DNA from: an uncultured Lachnospiraceae bacterium
Lineage (GTDB): Bacteria > Bacillota > Clostridia > Lachnospirales > Lachnospiraceae
Length of the DNA stretch: 51,937 bases
Reading direction: 5' to 3'
NCBI GenBank assembly: GCA_947564645.1
Contig: CANOCU010000025.1
Coordinates: forward strand, 1 to 51,937
Shown here: in pieces, positions 24,918-33,705 of the stretch
How positions within the stretch are numbered: position 1 is the stretch's first letter
Layout of the letters: the number at the start of each line of letters is the position of its first letter
Translations under genes and position numbers: made by a program
The notes under the pieces: model-generated
Told to the model about the DNA's origin: nothing
What the model saw: only the letters and a program-made list of their open reading frames with translations
The model's database searches: none

Positions 24918-27542
24918 CTATTCCGCCATATAGATCGCCATGCTCTTCTCCACATCCGCCACCGCTTCTTCCACGCTCATCTCTCCGCGCATATAAGCGA
25001 TCCCGGCTTTATAGACTGCCTCCTCCAGCACGCTGTCTTCCACATAAGCTCTGTTCACCGACTTGATCCTGTTTCGCAGTTCATCCGCCTGACTCTCCGT
25101 AAACCAGTAAGTCTGCCACGTATGTGCCGTACCGTCCTCCTCCACGTAGGCCATATCCGAGTAAACTTCATCCGGCGATTCATAATCTTCCGGGTACAGG
25201 GAATCCTCGAAAGCCGCCTCGTTCACCGAAAAGCCTTCCGTCACAACTCCCTCCGGCTCCAGCAGCGTCTTTAACAGACCTTCCGCGCGTTCCTTGTTCT
25301 CCGATGCCGCACTGATCCCCGCCAGGGTATGTACACAGAAGGTACTGCCCTCCTCTCCGTCCATGGGAATGCTCACGCAGTCTTCAAATCCTTTCGTCCG
25401 CGGCACGCTTGTAAGGGTCGAATAGCTGTAAGGTCCTCCCAGCGTTCCTGCCAGGAACTGCCGGAATCCCATCGTATAGTTCATATCATCCAGCCCGTAG
25501 GCAAAATACTCATCATCCTCGTATGCCGTCCCATAATATTCCAGAAACTCCTCGCTGCGGCTCTCATACTCCTCTATCGTTTCCTGCGGCAGTCCGTCCA
25601 TCTGGGCATCGTAGATCCGCTTCGTCTGTATCAGGAACTGCCTGATTGCTTCCGCATCGATGCCGCCGTCCTCCGTCTTCCATGCCGGCGCATACGCCAC
25701 ACTGAAAATCCGCATGATACCTTTCTCTGAGCAGACCCGGAACAGATCCTTCTCGGGATTGTCGGCCCGCAGGCTCTCCACCGCGTCCGCGATATCCTCC
25801 AGATCCTGAATATCCGTCAGATACTTCTCCCGGCAAAGGATCATCGGCAGATTCACGTCACAGGGAACGGTATAGATCTTCCCGTCTTTCCGGAAGGCAT
25901 TTACAATATTATCAAACAACTTCTCTTCGCCTTCCAGGCTGTCGATCAGCGGGGCGACATCCTCCAGAAGCCCTTTTTCGATATAAGCGTCTACCGGCAT
26001 ATCATTTAAGATCAGGAAATCCGGTCCCTCTCCCGCCATGATCTGCGTATTCAGCTTCTTCAGCGCATCCTCCCTTGTGACAGAACCGCCCTCCTCCATT
26101 CCGATCTCGTATTCCACATAGACTTCCGGGTTCTGCGACTGATACCGGGAGATTGCCTGCCGCAGGGGACTGTTGTCCGTCAGGCTGTATGCCCGCACCG
26201 TCTCGTTCGGCACCGTCGGCACCGTCGGGTCATAGACATAGCGGACCAGCCGCGCATCCTGAAAGATCGCCATAAACTCATTATTTTCCAGCGGTATCAT
26301 CGACAACAGATGCTGTGCCGGATTGCCGAAAGAGGACAGGCTGGCGTCAATGATCAGTTCCATGGCCCCGCCGCCGATCACATGGCGGTGCACGCCTTTA
26401 TCCCCCGCCAGATAGATCACATCCTCCCCGCCGGGAAAGAAATACAGGTCACACCAGCTGCCGCCATTAAAAGTCCTGTCGGCATAATTCTCCTTCACGA
26501 AAGTATCCAGCACCTCATCCGTAACATATTCCCTGGCATCCATATCATAGATCAGCAGACTTTCAAACTCGTACCCGTCTATCACCATACGGTTTCCCAG
26601 AAAAGTGATATACTGTGGGCTGTAATCCAGTGTCAGGAAGCTGTCGCAGCTGCCGTCTTCCTTCACCTCATACAACACATTGCCGCCGCAAGTGCCCAGG
26701 AAGACCCGCCCGTTGTCCGCGATCCAGATATGCTCCGGATAGTCCTCCTCCGCTGCCGGCAATTCCACGGAAATCCGCGTGCCATCCGGTCTCACGACAA
26801 GCACCGCAGACAGCGGTGTGATCCACCAGTCGTTGGCGGAAGTTTCCGAGGCGTCTTCTATTTCATCCGTACCTGTTTCGTCATCTGTCATATCCGCAGC
26901 GTCCGTATCGTCCACGTCCACTTCGTTATCCGCCGTACCCGAGACGTCTGTATCGTCCACTGCGTTACCCGTCGTACCCGAAACGCCCGTTTCGTCATCG
27001 CTTCCCTGCTCATTCTCTGAAGCATCGTTCGACCCGGTATCGTCCTCCTGCCCGTCTCCTACAGTCTCTTCCGGCGAATCCATGTATGTATAGACGACGC
27101 CCTTCGTACCGTCCGCCCCGAAATCAATACTTGTAATATATTTGTTATCCTGTATCAAAGGCGAAAGCCAGTCATTCTCTTCCCACTCCCATGTGACGCC
27201 GTTATCCTTCGATACCAGAAGCTGCTGCATCGGCTCCGAGATTGCCAGGCTGCCGTCTGAAAGCCTGAACAGATGATTCCTGTATCCTTCCAGATAGTCC
27301 GTCAGCTTCGTTTCCTCCTCCAGATATCTTCCCATGGCCGCGCCTTCTCCGCCCTGCTCCGGCGATAAGCTGTTTCCGTCCGTAGCGGTTCCATCGGAAC
27401 TGCTCTCTTTGTCGGCTGCGCTGCCGCCTGCTCCACTGCCGCATCCACAGACTGCCGCCGCCGTCATAACAAGCGCCATCCCCGCCGCCAGCCATCTTTT
27501 CTTATGTCCATACCCGATCTTATCAAATCCATTCCCTGTCAT
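24918..27542 (-). CDS. Lipoprotein: propeller-like N-region fused to a sugar-type binding protein
   Basis: 874 aa, about twice a usual binding protein. A signal peptide ends at the lipobox AAVCGC (about residue 35). Residues about 65-430 hold BNR-like phrases (LLVSKDNGVTWEW; SIDFGADGT) and repeated beta-strand segments, as in a sensor propeller, broken by a long Asp/Glu/Thr-rich stretch (about 165-235). From about residue 450 it is a type 1 extracellular solute-binding fold (RQAISRYQSQNPEVYVEYE; GPDFLILNDMP). ATG 27542 is chosen because GGAGGG lies ten bases before it; the earlier ATG overlaps that site. It opens an operon with two permeases and an adaptor-type protein. Confidence 0.82.
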   Translation of the reverse strand: MTGNGFDKIGYGHKKRWLAAGMALVMTAAAVCGCGSGAGGSAADKESSSDGTATDGNSLSPEQGGEGAAMGRYLEEETKLTDYLEGYRNHLFRLSDGSLAISEPMQQLLVSKDNGVTWEWEENDWLSPLIQDNKYITSIDFGADGTKGVVYTYMDSPEETVGDGQEDDTGSNDASENEQGSDDETGVSGTTGNAVDDTDVSGTADNEVDVDDTDAADMTDDETGTDEIEDASETSANDWWITPLSAVLVVRPDGTRISVELPAAEEDYPEHIWIADNGRVFLGTCGGNVLYEVKEDGSCDSFLTLDYSPQYITFLGNRMVIDGYEFESLLIYDMDAREYVTDEVLDTFVKENYADRTFNGGSWCDLYFFPGGEDVIYLAGDKGVHRHVIGGGAMELIIDASLSSFGNPAQHLLSMIPLENNEFMAIFQDARLVRYVYDPTVPTVPNETVRAYSLTDNSPLRQAISRYQSQNPEVYVEYEIGMEEGGSVTREDALKKLNTQIMAGEGPDFLILNDMPVDAYIEKGLLEDVAPLIDSLEGEEKLFDNIVNAFRKDGKIYTVPCDVNLPMILCREKYLTDIQDLEDIADAVESLRADNPEKDLFRVCSEKGIMRIFSVAYAPAWKTEDGGIDAEAIRQFLIQTKRIYDAQMDGLPQETIEEYESRSEEFLEYYGTAYEDDEYFAYGLDDMNYTMGFRQFLAGTLGGPYSYSTLTSVPRTKGFEDCVSIPMDGEEGSTFCVHTLAGISAASENKERAEGLLKTLLEPEGVVTEGFSVNEAAFEDSLYPEDYESPDEVYSDMAYVEEDGTAHTWQTYWFTESQADELRNRIKSVNRAYVEDSVLEEAVYKAGIAYMRGEMSVEEAVADVEKSMAIYMAE

Positions 27543-27981
27543 GAAACTACATCCCTCCATGTCATTTACTATATTTTAATGCTAACAGCCTTTTCTCTAT
27601 TTAATCTCTAAAAACAGAAAATTTTTATAACATTATGAAAAAACGCATAAAGGGAAAAATCTACACGATAATATTACAAAGCAATCTACAATCAGCAATT
27701 TGTTTTAAACTATATTTGTAAATTTCAACAATACCTTATCTTGTAGCATTACTATATTAATCCCAGTCTCTCCAACAATATATTGTATTTTCTTCCTTTT
27801 CCCGCTTTCTTATAACTTATTTTTTTCTACACATGCACAAACAGATTTCTATTGTTTTCCATACATTCCCATGTTATAAACATCTTAAAGGAATTGATCG
27901 ATTCTATCCGCAACTTCATTCTATTTCAGATCTGCTTTACTATCATTTCTGAATGACTCTGACAAAAGAAAGGACACATCT
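27543..27981. other. AT-rich divergent intergenic region
   Basis: About 440 bp between divergent genes, very AT-rich. On the plus strand TTGTTT (27852-27857), 17 bases, TATAAA (27875-27880) may drive the Rpn-like gene. On the minus strand I see only a weak match (TTGCTG, 16 bases, TAATAT) for the binding-protein operon. No RNA gene or repeat was seen. Confidence 0.4.
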
Positions 27982-28842
27982 ATGACACAGATCAAAACAT
28001 TCGAACCATCATTTCACCAGGCAGTGTATTCTCCATACTTCCCGACATCCGGGCCTCTCCTGATTCCCATGACCAACGATTATCTGTTTCGGGCTCTTCT
28101 ACAGCGCAACAATACTGTTCTGAAAAGCCTTATCTGTTCCCTGATGCATCTTTTACCGGAAGAAGTGTCTTCCGTTGAGATCACCAACCCCATCGAACTC
28201 GGCACTGCCATCAATGACAAAACTTTCATTCTGGACATTAAGATTAATTTGAATGATAATGCGGTCATAAATTTAGAACTTCAAGTGATCAACCAACACA
28301 ACTGGATCGAACGTTCCCTGAGTTATCTCTGTAGAGCGTTTGACAGCTTGTTAGTCGGGGACAATTATCTGGACGTCAAGCCCGTCATACAGATCGGACT
28401 TTTAAATTTCACGCTTTTTCCTGAACATCCGGAATTTTATGCAACTTATCAGTTGTTAAATGTTAAAGATTATTCTTTATATAGTGACAAACTGAGACTT
28501 TCTGTGCTAGACTTAACTTGTATAGATCTCGCTACCGAAGAAGACCGGTCCTGTCAGCTTGACTGCTGGGCCAGATTCTTCAAAGCCACAACATGGGAGG
28601 AACTCAATATGCTGGCACAGGATAATGAAGCAATCAGAGAAGCATCATCAACTGTATACCAACTCACACAGGAAGAACGGATCCGCATGGAATGCGAAGC
28701 GCGGGAAGATTATTACCGAACCCAGAATGATATGCAGCTTGTTCTACGGCGAAGCGCCGAAAAAGTTGAAGCATTGGAAAAAGAAAACGACCGCCTGCGT
28801 AAATGGATCGCAGATCAGGGGCAGGATCCATCCACCATCTGA
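27982..28842 (+). CDS. Rpn-family PD-(D/E)XK nuclease (transposase-like)
   Basis: 286 aa. The opening TNDYLFRALLQ and the nuclease core (D..ILDIKINLNDNAVINLELQV, D85-E-Q pattern) are those of the Rpn/PDDEXK_2 group, often labelled transposase. The middle (IERSLSYLCRAFDSLLVGDNY) and the C-terminal coiled coil (VEALEKENDRLRKW) also fit. These proteins act as DNA nucleases and are usually found as scattered, mobile or horizontally moved copies. No terminal repeats are seen. The gene is AT-richer than its neighbours. AAAGGA precedes ATG 27982. Confidence 0.85.
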   Translation: MTQIKTFEPSFHQAVYSPYFPTSGPLLIPMTNDYLFRALLQRNNTVLKSLICSLMHLLPEEVSSVEITNPIELGTAINDKTFILDIKINLNDNAVINLELQVINQHNWIERSLSYLCRAFDSLLVGDNYLDVKPVIQIGLLNFTLFPEHPEFYATYQLLNVKDYSLYSDKLRLSVLDLTCIDLATEEDRSCQLDCWARFFKATTWEELNMLAQDNEAIREASSTVYQLTQEERIRMECEAREDYYRTQNDMQLVLRRSAEKVEALEKENDRLRKWIADQGQDPSTI

Positions 28843-28917
28843 TCAAATGCCGCCTTCACTAACCCCACGCTTCCGCTTTGCAAAATATCAAACCCGAAGA
28901 CAAGGATCACAGCCATC

Positions 28918-30192
28918 ATGCCAAAACCGGACACAGCCAAAACGACACAATCTATTCAGCGCGCCGGATCCGTTCTTCCCGGCGCACTGCTTAGGGCGGA
29001 GCGCATCCGCCAGAACAAAGGCCAGAAAGAAGTCTGCTTCGGCATCTGCGTTCCTTCTTATCTGAGTAAGATCGAACATGGCAGCGTCTGCCCGGATCGG
29101 GAGATTCTTGCCGCGCTGTTCGGGCGGCTGGAGATTCCCTATGAAACGGACGACAGGAAACTGGCGCAGGATAAGTCGATGCTAGCCCGCTACTTCTATA
29201 ACCTGCAGTACGAACTGGACACTCATACCATATATCAGGAACTACATGCTCATGAGCAGCGCCTTCGCTACAGCGAAGCTGCCATCGACTGGCTTCTGGT
29301 GAACGCCTTCGAGCAGAACACGGCAGATTATCTGCGGCTTCTTGAAGCGTTGGAAGAACACATGGATCCGAAGCAGCACGCCTACTATAGGCTCCTGCAG
29401 GCTGCCATCGCTGCGGATGCCGGCCGCAAAGTCCTGTTATGTCACGAAGCCTGCGAAATCCTCCATCATTCCTACGCCATGGTCCGCCTTTGCTATGCCT
29501 GTTTTCTGGCGGGAAACTATGCCGCTATCCACGCCATGGAGCAGCGTGTCGTAGCCGCGGCCGTGGAGGAAGGCAATACCTTCCGGCTGGCAGATTACTT
29601 TTTCATCAACGGGTCCGCTTACGCCTGCCTGAACAGGGAAGAAGCGATGATGGTCTATTATGAGCGCAGCATCCGGCTGCTGCAGAATACCGGCTGGCAG
29701 GACAGGCTCTCCACCTTATACTACAACATAGGCGCCACCTGTATCAGCCTGCATAAATACGAACAGGCGCTTGCGTATCTGCATCAAGCGGAGCAGACGG
29801 AAGGCTCTTCCATTGATATTCTGCACAAGAAGGCGATCGCCTGGATCCGCATGGGTAAGCCGGAAGAAGCCGCACCCTTTCTGGATCAATTACGCGAAGC
29901 CCTCTTTAATCCGAAAACATCTGCCGGGGCACCGCCGTGCGCCTTCTCGACTGCAGATCGTCTGAAATATGAAGAAGCCATGATGGAATGTCACGACGGC
30001 TTTCTGGACGATCCGCTCTATCTGGAACTTCTGGAACAATTGATCCAGGAGATTCGGAAAACGCGGCATTTCGGCCATCTGTACTTCTACAAGGATATGA
30101 TCATCGAGGCCTGTAAGAGACAGCGGAAATATAAGAAGGCCCTGGAATTCGAGAAAGAAATTTCCGGAAATATTATCAATCAAGGCCTTTAA
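28918..30192 (+). CDS. XRE-TPR transcriptional regulator (RRNPP-like)
   Basis: 424 aa. An N-terminal helix-turn-helix (about residues 22-70; GICVPSYLSKIEHGSV) is followed by about eight TPR-like helix pairs (ADYFFINGSAYACL; YNIGATCISLHKYEQALAYL). This is the plan of Rgg/PlcR-type regulators that bind small peptides. No cognate peptide gene is evident beside it. It stands just before an MFS pump and a two-component system on the same strand and could control them from the palindrome at 30207-30218. The ribosome site (AAGGA) is weak and the ATG choice uncertain. Confidence 0.8.
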   Translation: MPKPDTAKTTQSIQRAGSVLPGALLRAERIRQNKGQKEVCFGICVPSYLSKIEHGSVCPDREILAALFGRLEIPYETDDRKLAQDKSMLARYFYNLQYELDTHTIYQELHAHEQRLRYSEAAIDWLLVNAFEQNTADYLRLLEALEEHMDPKQHAYYRLLQAAIAADAGRKVLLCHEACEILHHSYAMVRLCYACFLAGNYAAIHAMEQRVVAAAVEEGNTFRLADYFFINGSAYACLNREEAMMVYYERSIRLLQNTGWQDRLSTLYYNIGATCISLHKYEQALAYLHQAEQTEGSSIDILHKKAIAWIRMGKPEEAAPFLDQLREALFNPKTSAGAPPCAFSTADRLKYEEAMMECHDGFLDDPLYLELLEQLIQEIRKTRHFGHLYFYKDMIIEACKRQRKYKKALEFEKEISGNIINQGL

Positions 30193-30206
30193 ATCATTTT
30201 ATAGCG

Positions 30207-30259
30207 GAGAAATTTCTCACAATTATCTGTTTTACACCATCTGACATCGTTATTATAAT
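30207..30259 (+). promoter_or_regulatory. Promoter and perfect palindrome ahead of the MFS operon
   Basis: GAGAAATTTCTC (30207-30218) is a 12-base perfect palindrome. A strong promoter follows: -35 TTTACA (30231-30236), 17 bases, -10 TATAAT (30254-30259). The palindrome sits where an activator or repressor would bind. Confidence 0.65.
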
Positions 30260-30363
30260 AGTCGCATACCCCACCGCATGCAATGATCAGGCCTGAATCC
30301 CCAAATAGGGAAACGTATGCGGGAATCATAACGGGAATACGAAAAAGATGGGAAGATAATACG
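30260..30363 (+). other. Structured 5' leader of the MFS gene
   Basis: About 100 nt from the predicted start. CCGCATGC (about 30274-30281) can pair with GTATGCGG (about 30317-30324), enclosing TCCCC/GGGA. No known riboswitch class is recognised, and the ribosome site GGGAAG lies beyond the structure. Confidence 0.4.
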
Positions 30364-31599
30364 ATGTTAAAAAGAAACAGACTCTGGACAAAAGATTTCT
30401 CCTGTATCACTCTGGCTACGGTTCTTTCCGCCGTTGGCGGGGAAGCCATGAACCTGCCGGTCAGCCTGCTTGTCTTTGACGAGACGCAGTCGGCCTTCTT
30501 ATCCTCACTGATCATGATCTGCGGAGTACTTCCGGACGTACTGCTGCCAATCCTGATCGCACCCCTGATCGACAAAGGCGGCAAGAAAAAGTGGATCGTC
30601 GGAATGGACCTCCTGTTGGCGGCTCTCTATGCCGCCATGGGCTTCCAGGCAGGCCGGCATACCTTCCGCTTCCTGCTCTACCTGCTGTTTACGCTGGCCG
30701 CAGGCACCATCTCCGTCCTCTACCGTCTCGCCTATGCCGCCTGGTATCCGGATCTGATCCCCCGCGGACTGGAGCAGAAAGGCTACGCAGTCAGTTCCAT
30801 GCTCTATCCGACGGTGATCATCGTCATGTCGCCGGCTGCCGCTTTTCTCTATGGAAAACTGGTGATGGCGCAGATCTTCTTTCTCGTCTCCGGAATCACC
30901 CTCTGCTCCGTGCTGACGGAAAGCCTGATCCGGGAAACACGAAAAGCGGCCGCAGTCTCCTCCTATACGCTGCGCCAGTACCGTACCGATATCCGGGAAG
31001 GCTTTGCTTTCCTGAAAAGGGAAAAAGGCATCCGCAACATTTACGCCAATATGAGCGTCATGCAGGGAACCTCCAACGGCATGAGCATCATCACGCAGTT
31101 CTATTATCAGACCCAGCCATATCTCGGTGCCACGATGCTTGGCTTTCTGCTCAGCGCGGAAATGACTGGCAGACTGTTTGGCGGTCTGCTACAATATAAG
31201 AAGGAGCTGCCCGTAAGAAAAAGATACCCTTTCACAAAGGCTGTCTACCTGATCTACAGCCTGGCAGATATGGCGCTCCTTTTCCTGCCCTATCCGGTCA
31301 TGCTGGCCAATCGGTTTCTCTGCGGAAGTCTTGGCATCTGCAGCGGCACCATTCGGGAAACCGCCGTGCAGTCCTATCTGCCGGAGCAGATGCGGGCCAG
31401 AGTCAACGCCTTTTTCAATGTGTTGTTCGCCGTGGGCGGTGTGTGCTTCCAGTTCCTGGCAGGCGCACTGGGACAGATCCTGCCTTACCGCGCGGTGGCC
31501 GTCCTTCTGAGCGTGGTCGCGTTAGGAAGCATCTTCCTGTTCATCGTACTTCCCGCAGCCGACAACCGGCCGGTATTTGAAGCGGAAAGAAAAGACTGA
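30364..31599 (+). CDS. MFS transporter (DHA3-like)
   Basis: 411 aa, twelve hydrophobic segments. After an N-terminal WTKDFSCITLATVLSAVG segment come the conserved loops LIDKGGKKKW (between helices 2 and 3) and the mid-loop RETRKAAAVSSY. It resembles Firmicute macrolide-type or multidrug MFS proteins. ATG 30364 is used; 27 upstream in-frame residues lack a ribosome site. The two-component genes follow at 39 and 73 bp, so one transcript is likely. Substrate unknown. Confidence 0.83.
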   Translation: MLKRNRLWTKDFSCITLATVLSAVGGEAMNLPVSLLVFDETQSAFLSSLIMICGVLPDVLLPILIAPLIDKGGKKKWIVGMDLLLAALYAAMGFQAGRHTFRFLLYLLFTLAAGTISVLYRLAYAAWYPDLIPRGLEQKGYAVSSMLYPTVIIVMSPAAAFLYGKLVMAQIFFLVSGITLCSVLTESLIRETRKAAAVSSYTLRQYRTDIREGFAFLKREKGIRNIYANMSVMQGTSNGMSIITQFYYQTQPYLGATMLGFLLSAEMTGRLFGGLLQYKKELPVRKRYPFTKAVYLIYSLADMALLFLPYPVMLANRFLCGSLGICSGTIRETAVQSYLPEQMRARVNAFFNVLFAVGGVCFQFLAGALGQILPYRAVAVLLSVVALGSIFLFIVLPAADNRPVFEAERKD

Positions 31600-31638
31600 A
31601 CAGGCAAAACAATCATCGAAATGGAACGGAGTCTGATC

Positions 31639-32319
31639 ATGAGAATCTTACTTGCCGAAGACGACAGACATTTGAACGATACACTGACTTATCAGCTGGA
31701 ACAGCAGCATTTCACGGTAGATTCCTGTTTCGACGGGGAAGAAGCGTGCTACCTCGGGGAACAGAATATCTACGACGTGATCCTGCTAGACCGGATGCTG
31801 CCCGGCATGGAGGGCACCGATGTCCTGACCGCCCTCCGGCATAAAGGCATCAAATCCCCCATCATCCTGATCACCGCCCTGGGCACGCTCACCGATAAAG
31901 TGACCGGGCTTGATCTAGGCGCCGACGACTATCTGGTGAAACCCTTTGCCTTCGAGGAACTGATGGCACGGATCCGCTGTGTTTCCAGGCGGCCCCACGC
32001 GCTGACGGTGGACGACGCTTTCACGGTGGGCGATGTCACCTGGCAGGCTTCGGAAAGCGTCCTCACCGGCCCTGCCGGACATTGTACCCTCTCTAAGAAG
32101 GAGGCCGCCCTGATGGAGATCTTCCTCCACTCCAAGGGCCAGACCCTGCCCCGGAGCATGATCTTACTGAAGGTCTGGGGCCCGGACAGCAACGTGGAGG
32201 AAGGCAATCTGGACAACTACATCCACTTCCTGCGCCGGCGCCTGCAGAATACCGGAAGCAGCCTGCAGATCAGGACCGTGCGCGGCGTCGGCTATACACT
32301 GACAGACACACATGACTGA
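31639..32319 (+). CDS. OmpR-family response regulator
   Basis: 226 aa. The receiver has AEDD and the site ILLDRMLPG; the K of VKPFAF is present. The winged helix covers about residues 125-222 (NLDNYIHFLRRRL; TVRGVGYTL). I begin at ATG 31639, which has a CGGAG site; the frame is open six codons further up. Partner of the kinase at 32393. Confidence 0.93.
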   Translation: MRILLAEDDRHLNDTLTYQLEQQHFTVDSCFDGEEACYLGEQNIYDVILLDRMLPGMEGTDVLTALRHKGIKSPIILITALGTLTDKVTGLDLGADDYLVKPFAFEELMARIRCVSRRPHALTVDDAFTVGDVTWQASESVLTGPAGHCTLSKKEAALMEIFLHSKGQTLPRSMILLKVWGPDSNVEEGNLDNYIHFLRRRLQNTGSSLQIRTVRGVGYTLTDTHD

Positions 32320-32392
32320 TCTTATAAGCCGCCTGTAACTGACGCGCGATCCGGCAGATCAGACGGACAACAAGAGAGGAACGCACCTTACT

Positions 32393-33694
32393 ATGTTTAA
32401 AAAAGTACACCTGCGGCTGACCCTGCTCTGCGCAGGCATCACCGCCGTTATCATGCTCGTCATGTCCCTCTGCTATCTGTATGTATCGGAAAAGGGACTG
32501 TACCGCAACCAGTTTCAGGCTTTTAAGAACGATATCAATACCATCTCCACCAATCTGGAACAGCAGACCGTGATCTCCATGGAGTGGCTGGCCAAGATGG
32601 AGGCGCAGGGAAATTATCGTTTCTTTGTGTTGGATAACGGCGTCCCCTTTCTCTACAATCAGTTAAGCGATCCGGATCAGGCCGCAGAGAACGACAGACT
32701 TCTTGCCGAGAGCCGGGACGCGCTTGACAATCTGCCCGCCCAGGACGTCACGGTCACGGTAAGCGACGGGATAAACGGCATTGTCTCCCACAGCGAATAT
32801 GAATTTACCCCTTCTTCCACGGATTCCAGATATTTCTGCAGTGTGATCCGAATGGGCGCAGGCGACTGTGTCCTGGAGATCATTGTTCTGTCTTCCCTGC
32901 ACAGGCTGGAGCAGCAGATCGCAGAACAGCGCCTCCGCTTTCTGTTGATCGATATCGCCGCCGTGGCGCTGCTCAGTATCTTTGCCTGGTTCTTTACCGG
33001 CATCCTGCTAAAGCCCATTGCGGAAAACCAGCAGAAGCAGGCCATGTTCGTGGCCGCCGCCTCCCATGAACTGCGCACGCCCTTATCCGTCATCCTGTCG
33101 GCCGCGGAATGCTGCCAGAATGCGGCGCCGGAGAAGCAGGCCGGTTTTATCAGGACCATTTACCAGGAGGGTCTTCGCGTCTCCTCTCTCGTCACGGATA
33201 TGCTCACCCTCTCCCAGTCGGACAGCCACCGCTTCCCCGTCAGAAAAGAACCGACAGAGCTGGACACTCTGCTGATGAATGCCTACGAAGCCTTCGGGCC
33301 GCTGGCACAGGAGAAATCCATCCGACTGACGATCACGCTGCCAGATGAGGCGCTGCCGCTTTGCAGTATAGACCCGGAGCGCATCAGCCAGGTCATCGCC
33401 ATCCTCCTGCACAATGCCATAAGCTATACCCCGGAGCAGGGCCGCATCACCCTGTCGCTTGTCCGCCACAGGGAGCGCTTCGCCGTCAGCGTGCAGGATA
33501 ACGGCATCGGCATCCCGGACGCAGAGAAGAAGCGGATCTTCGACCGCTTCTACCGGGTGGACAAGTCCAGAAGCCAAAAAGATCATTTCGGCCTTGGACT
33601 GTCCATCGCCTATGAGATCGTAAAGGCCCACGGCGGCAATATCCAGGTAACGGATGCGCCGGGCGGCGGGAGCTGCTTTACAATGCTCCTTTGA
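32393..33694 (+). CDS. Sensor histidine kinase (EnvZ/OmpR class)
   Basis: 433 aa. Two transmembrane helices (about 8-30 and 180-205) enclose an extracellular sensor of about 150 residues. The dimer box is AASHELRTPLSVI, the N-box LLHNAISYTPEQG, the G-boxes DNGIGIP and GLGLSIA. There is no HAMP domain: the second helix leads straight to the dimer box. The start ATG 32393 is preceded by GAGAGGA. The gene ends 12 bp from the convergent oxidoreductase; a small GACGCT/AGCGTC hairpin covers the junction. Confidence 0.92.
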   Translation: MFKKVHLRLTLLCAGITAVIMLVMSLCYLYVSEKGLYRNQFQAFKNDINTISTNLEQQTVISMEWLAKMEAQGNYRFFVLDNGVPFLYNQLSDPDQAAENDRLLAESRDALDNLPAQDVTVTVSDGINGIVSHSEYEFTPSSTDSRYFCSVIRMGAGDCVLEIIVLSSLHRLEQQIAEQRLRFLLIDIAAVALLSIFAWFFTGILLKPIAENQQKQAMFVAAASHELRTPLSVILSAAECCQNAAPEKQAGFIRTIYQEGLRVSSLVTDMLTLSQSDSHRFPVRKEPTELDTLLMNAYEAFGPLAQEKSIRLTITLPDEALPLCSIDPERISQVIAILLHNAISYTPEQGRITLSLVRHRERFAVSVQDNGIGIPDAEKKRIFDRFYRVDKSRSQKDHFGLGLSIAYEIVKAHGGNIQVTDAPGGGSCFTMLL

Positions 33695-33705
33695 CGCTGA
33701 CCGCC

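Noticed and set aside
27982-28842. A complete insertion sequence around the Rpn-like gene
   Set aside because: No terminal inverted repeats or target duplications were seen; Rpn proteins are often labelled transposases without being in an IS.
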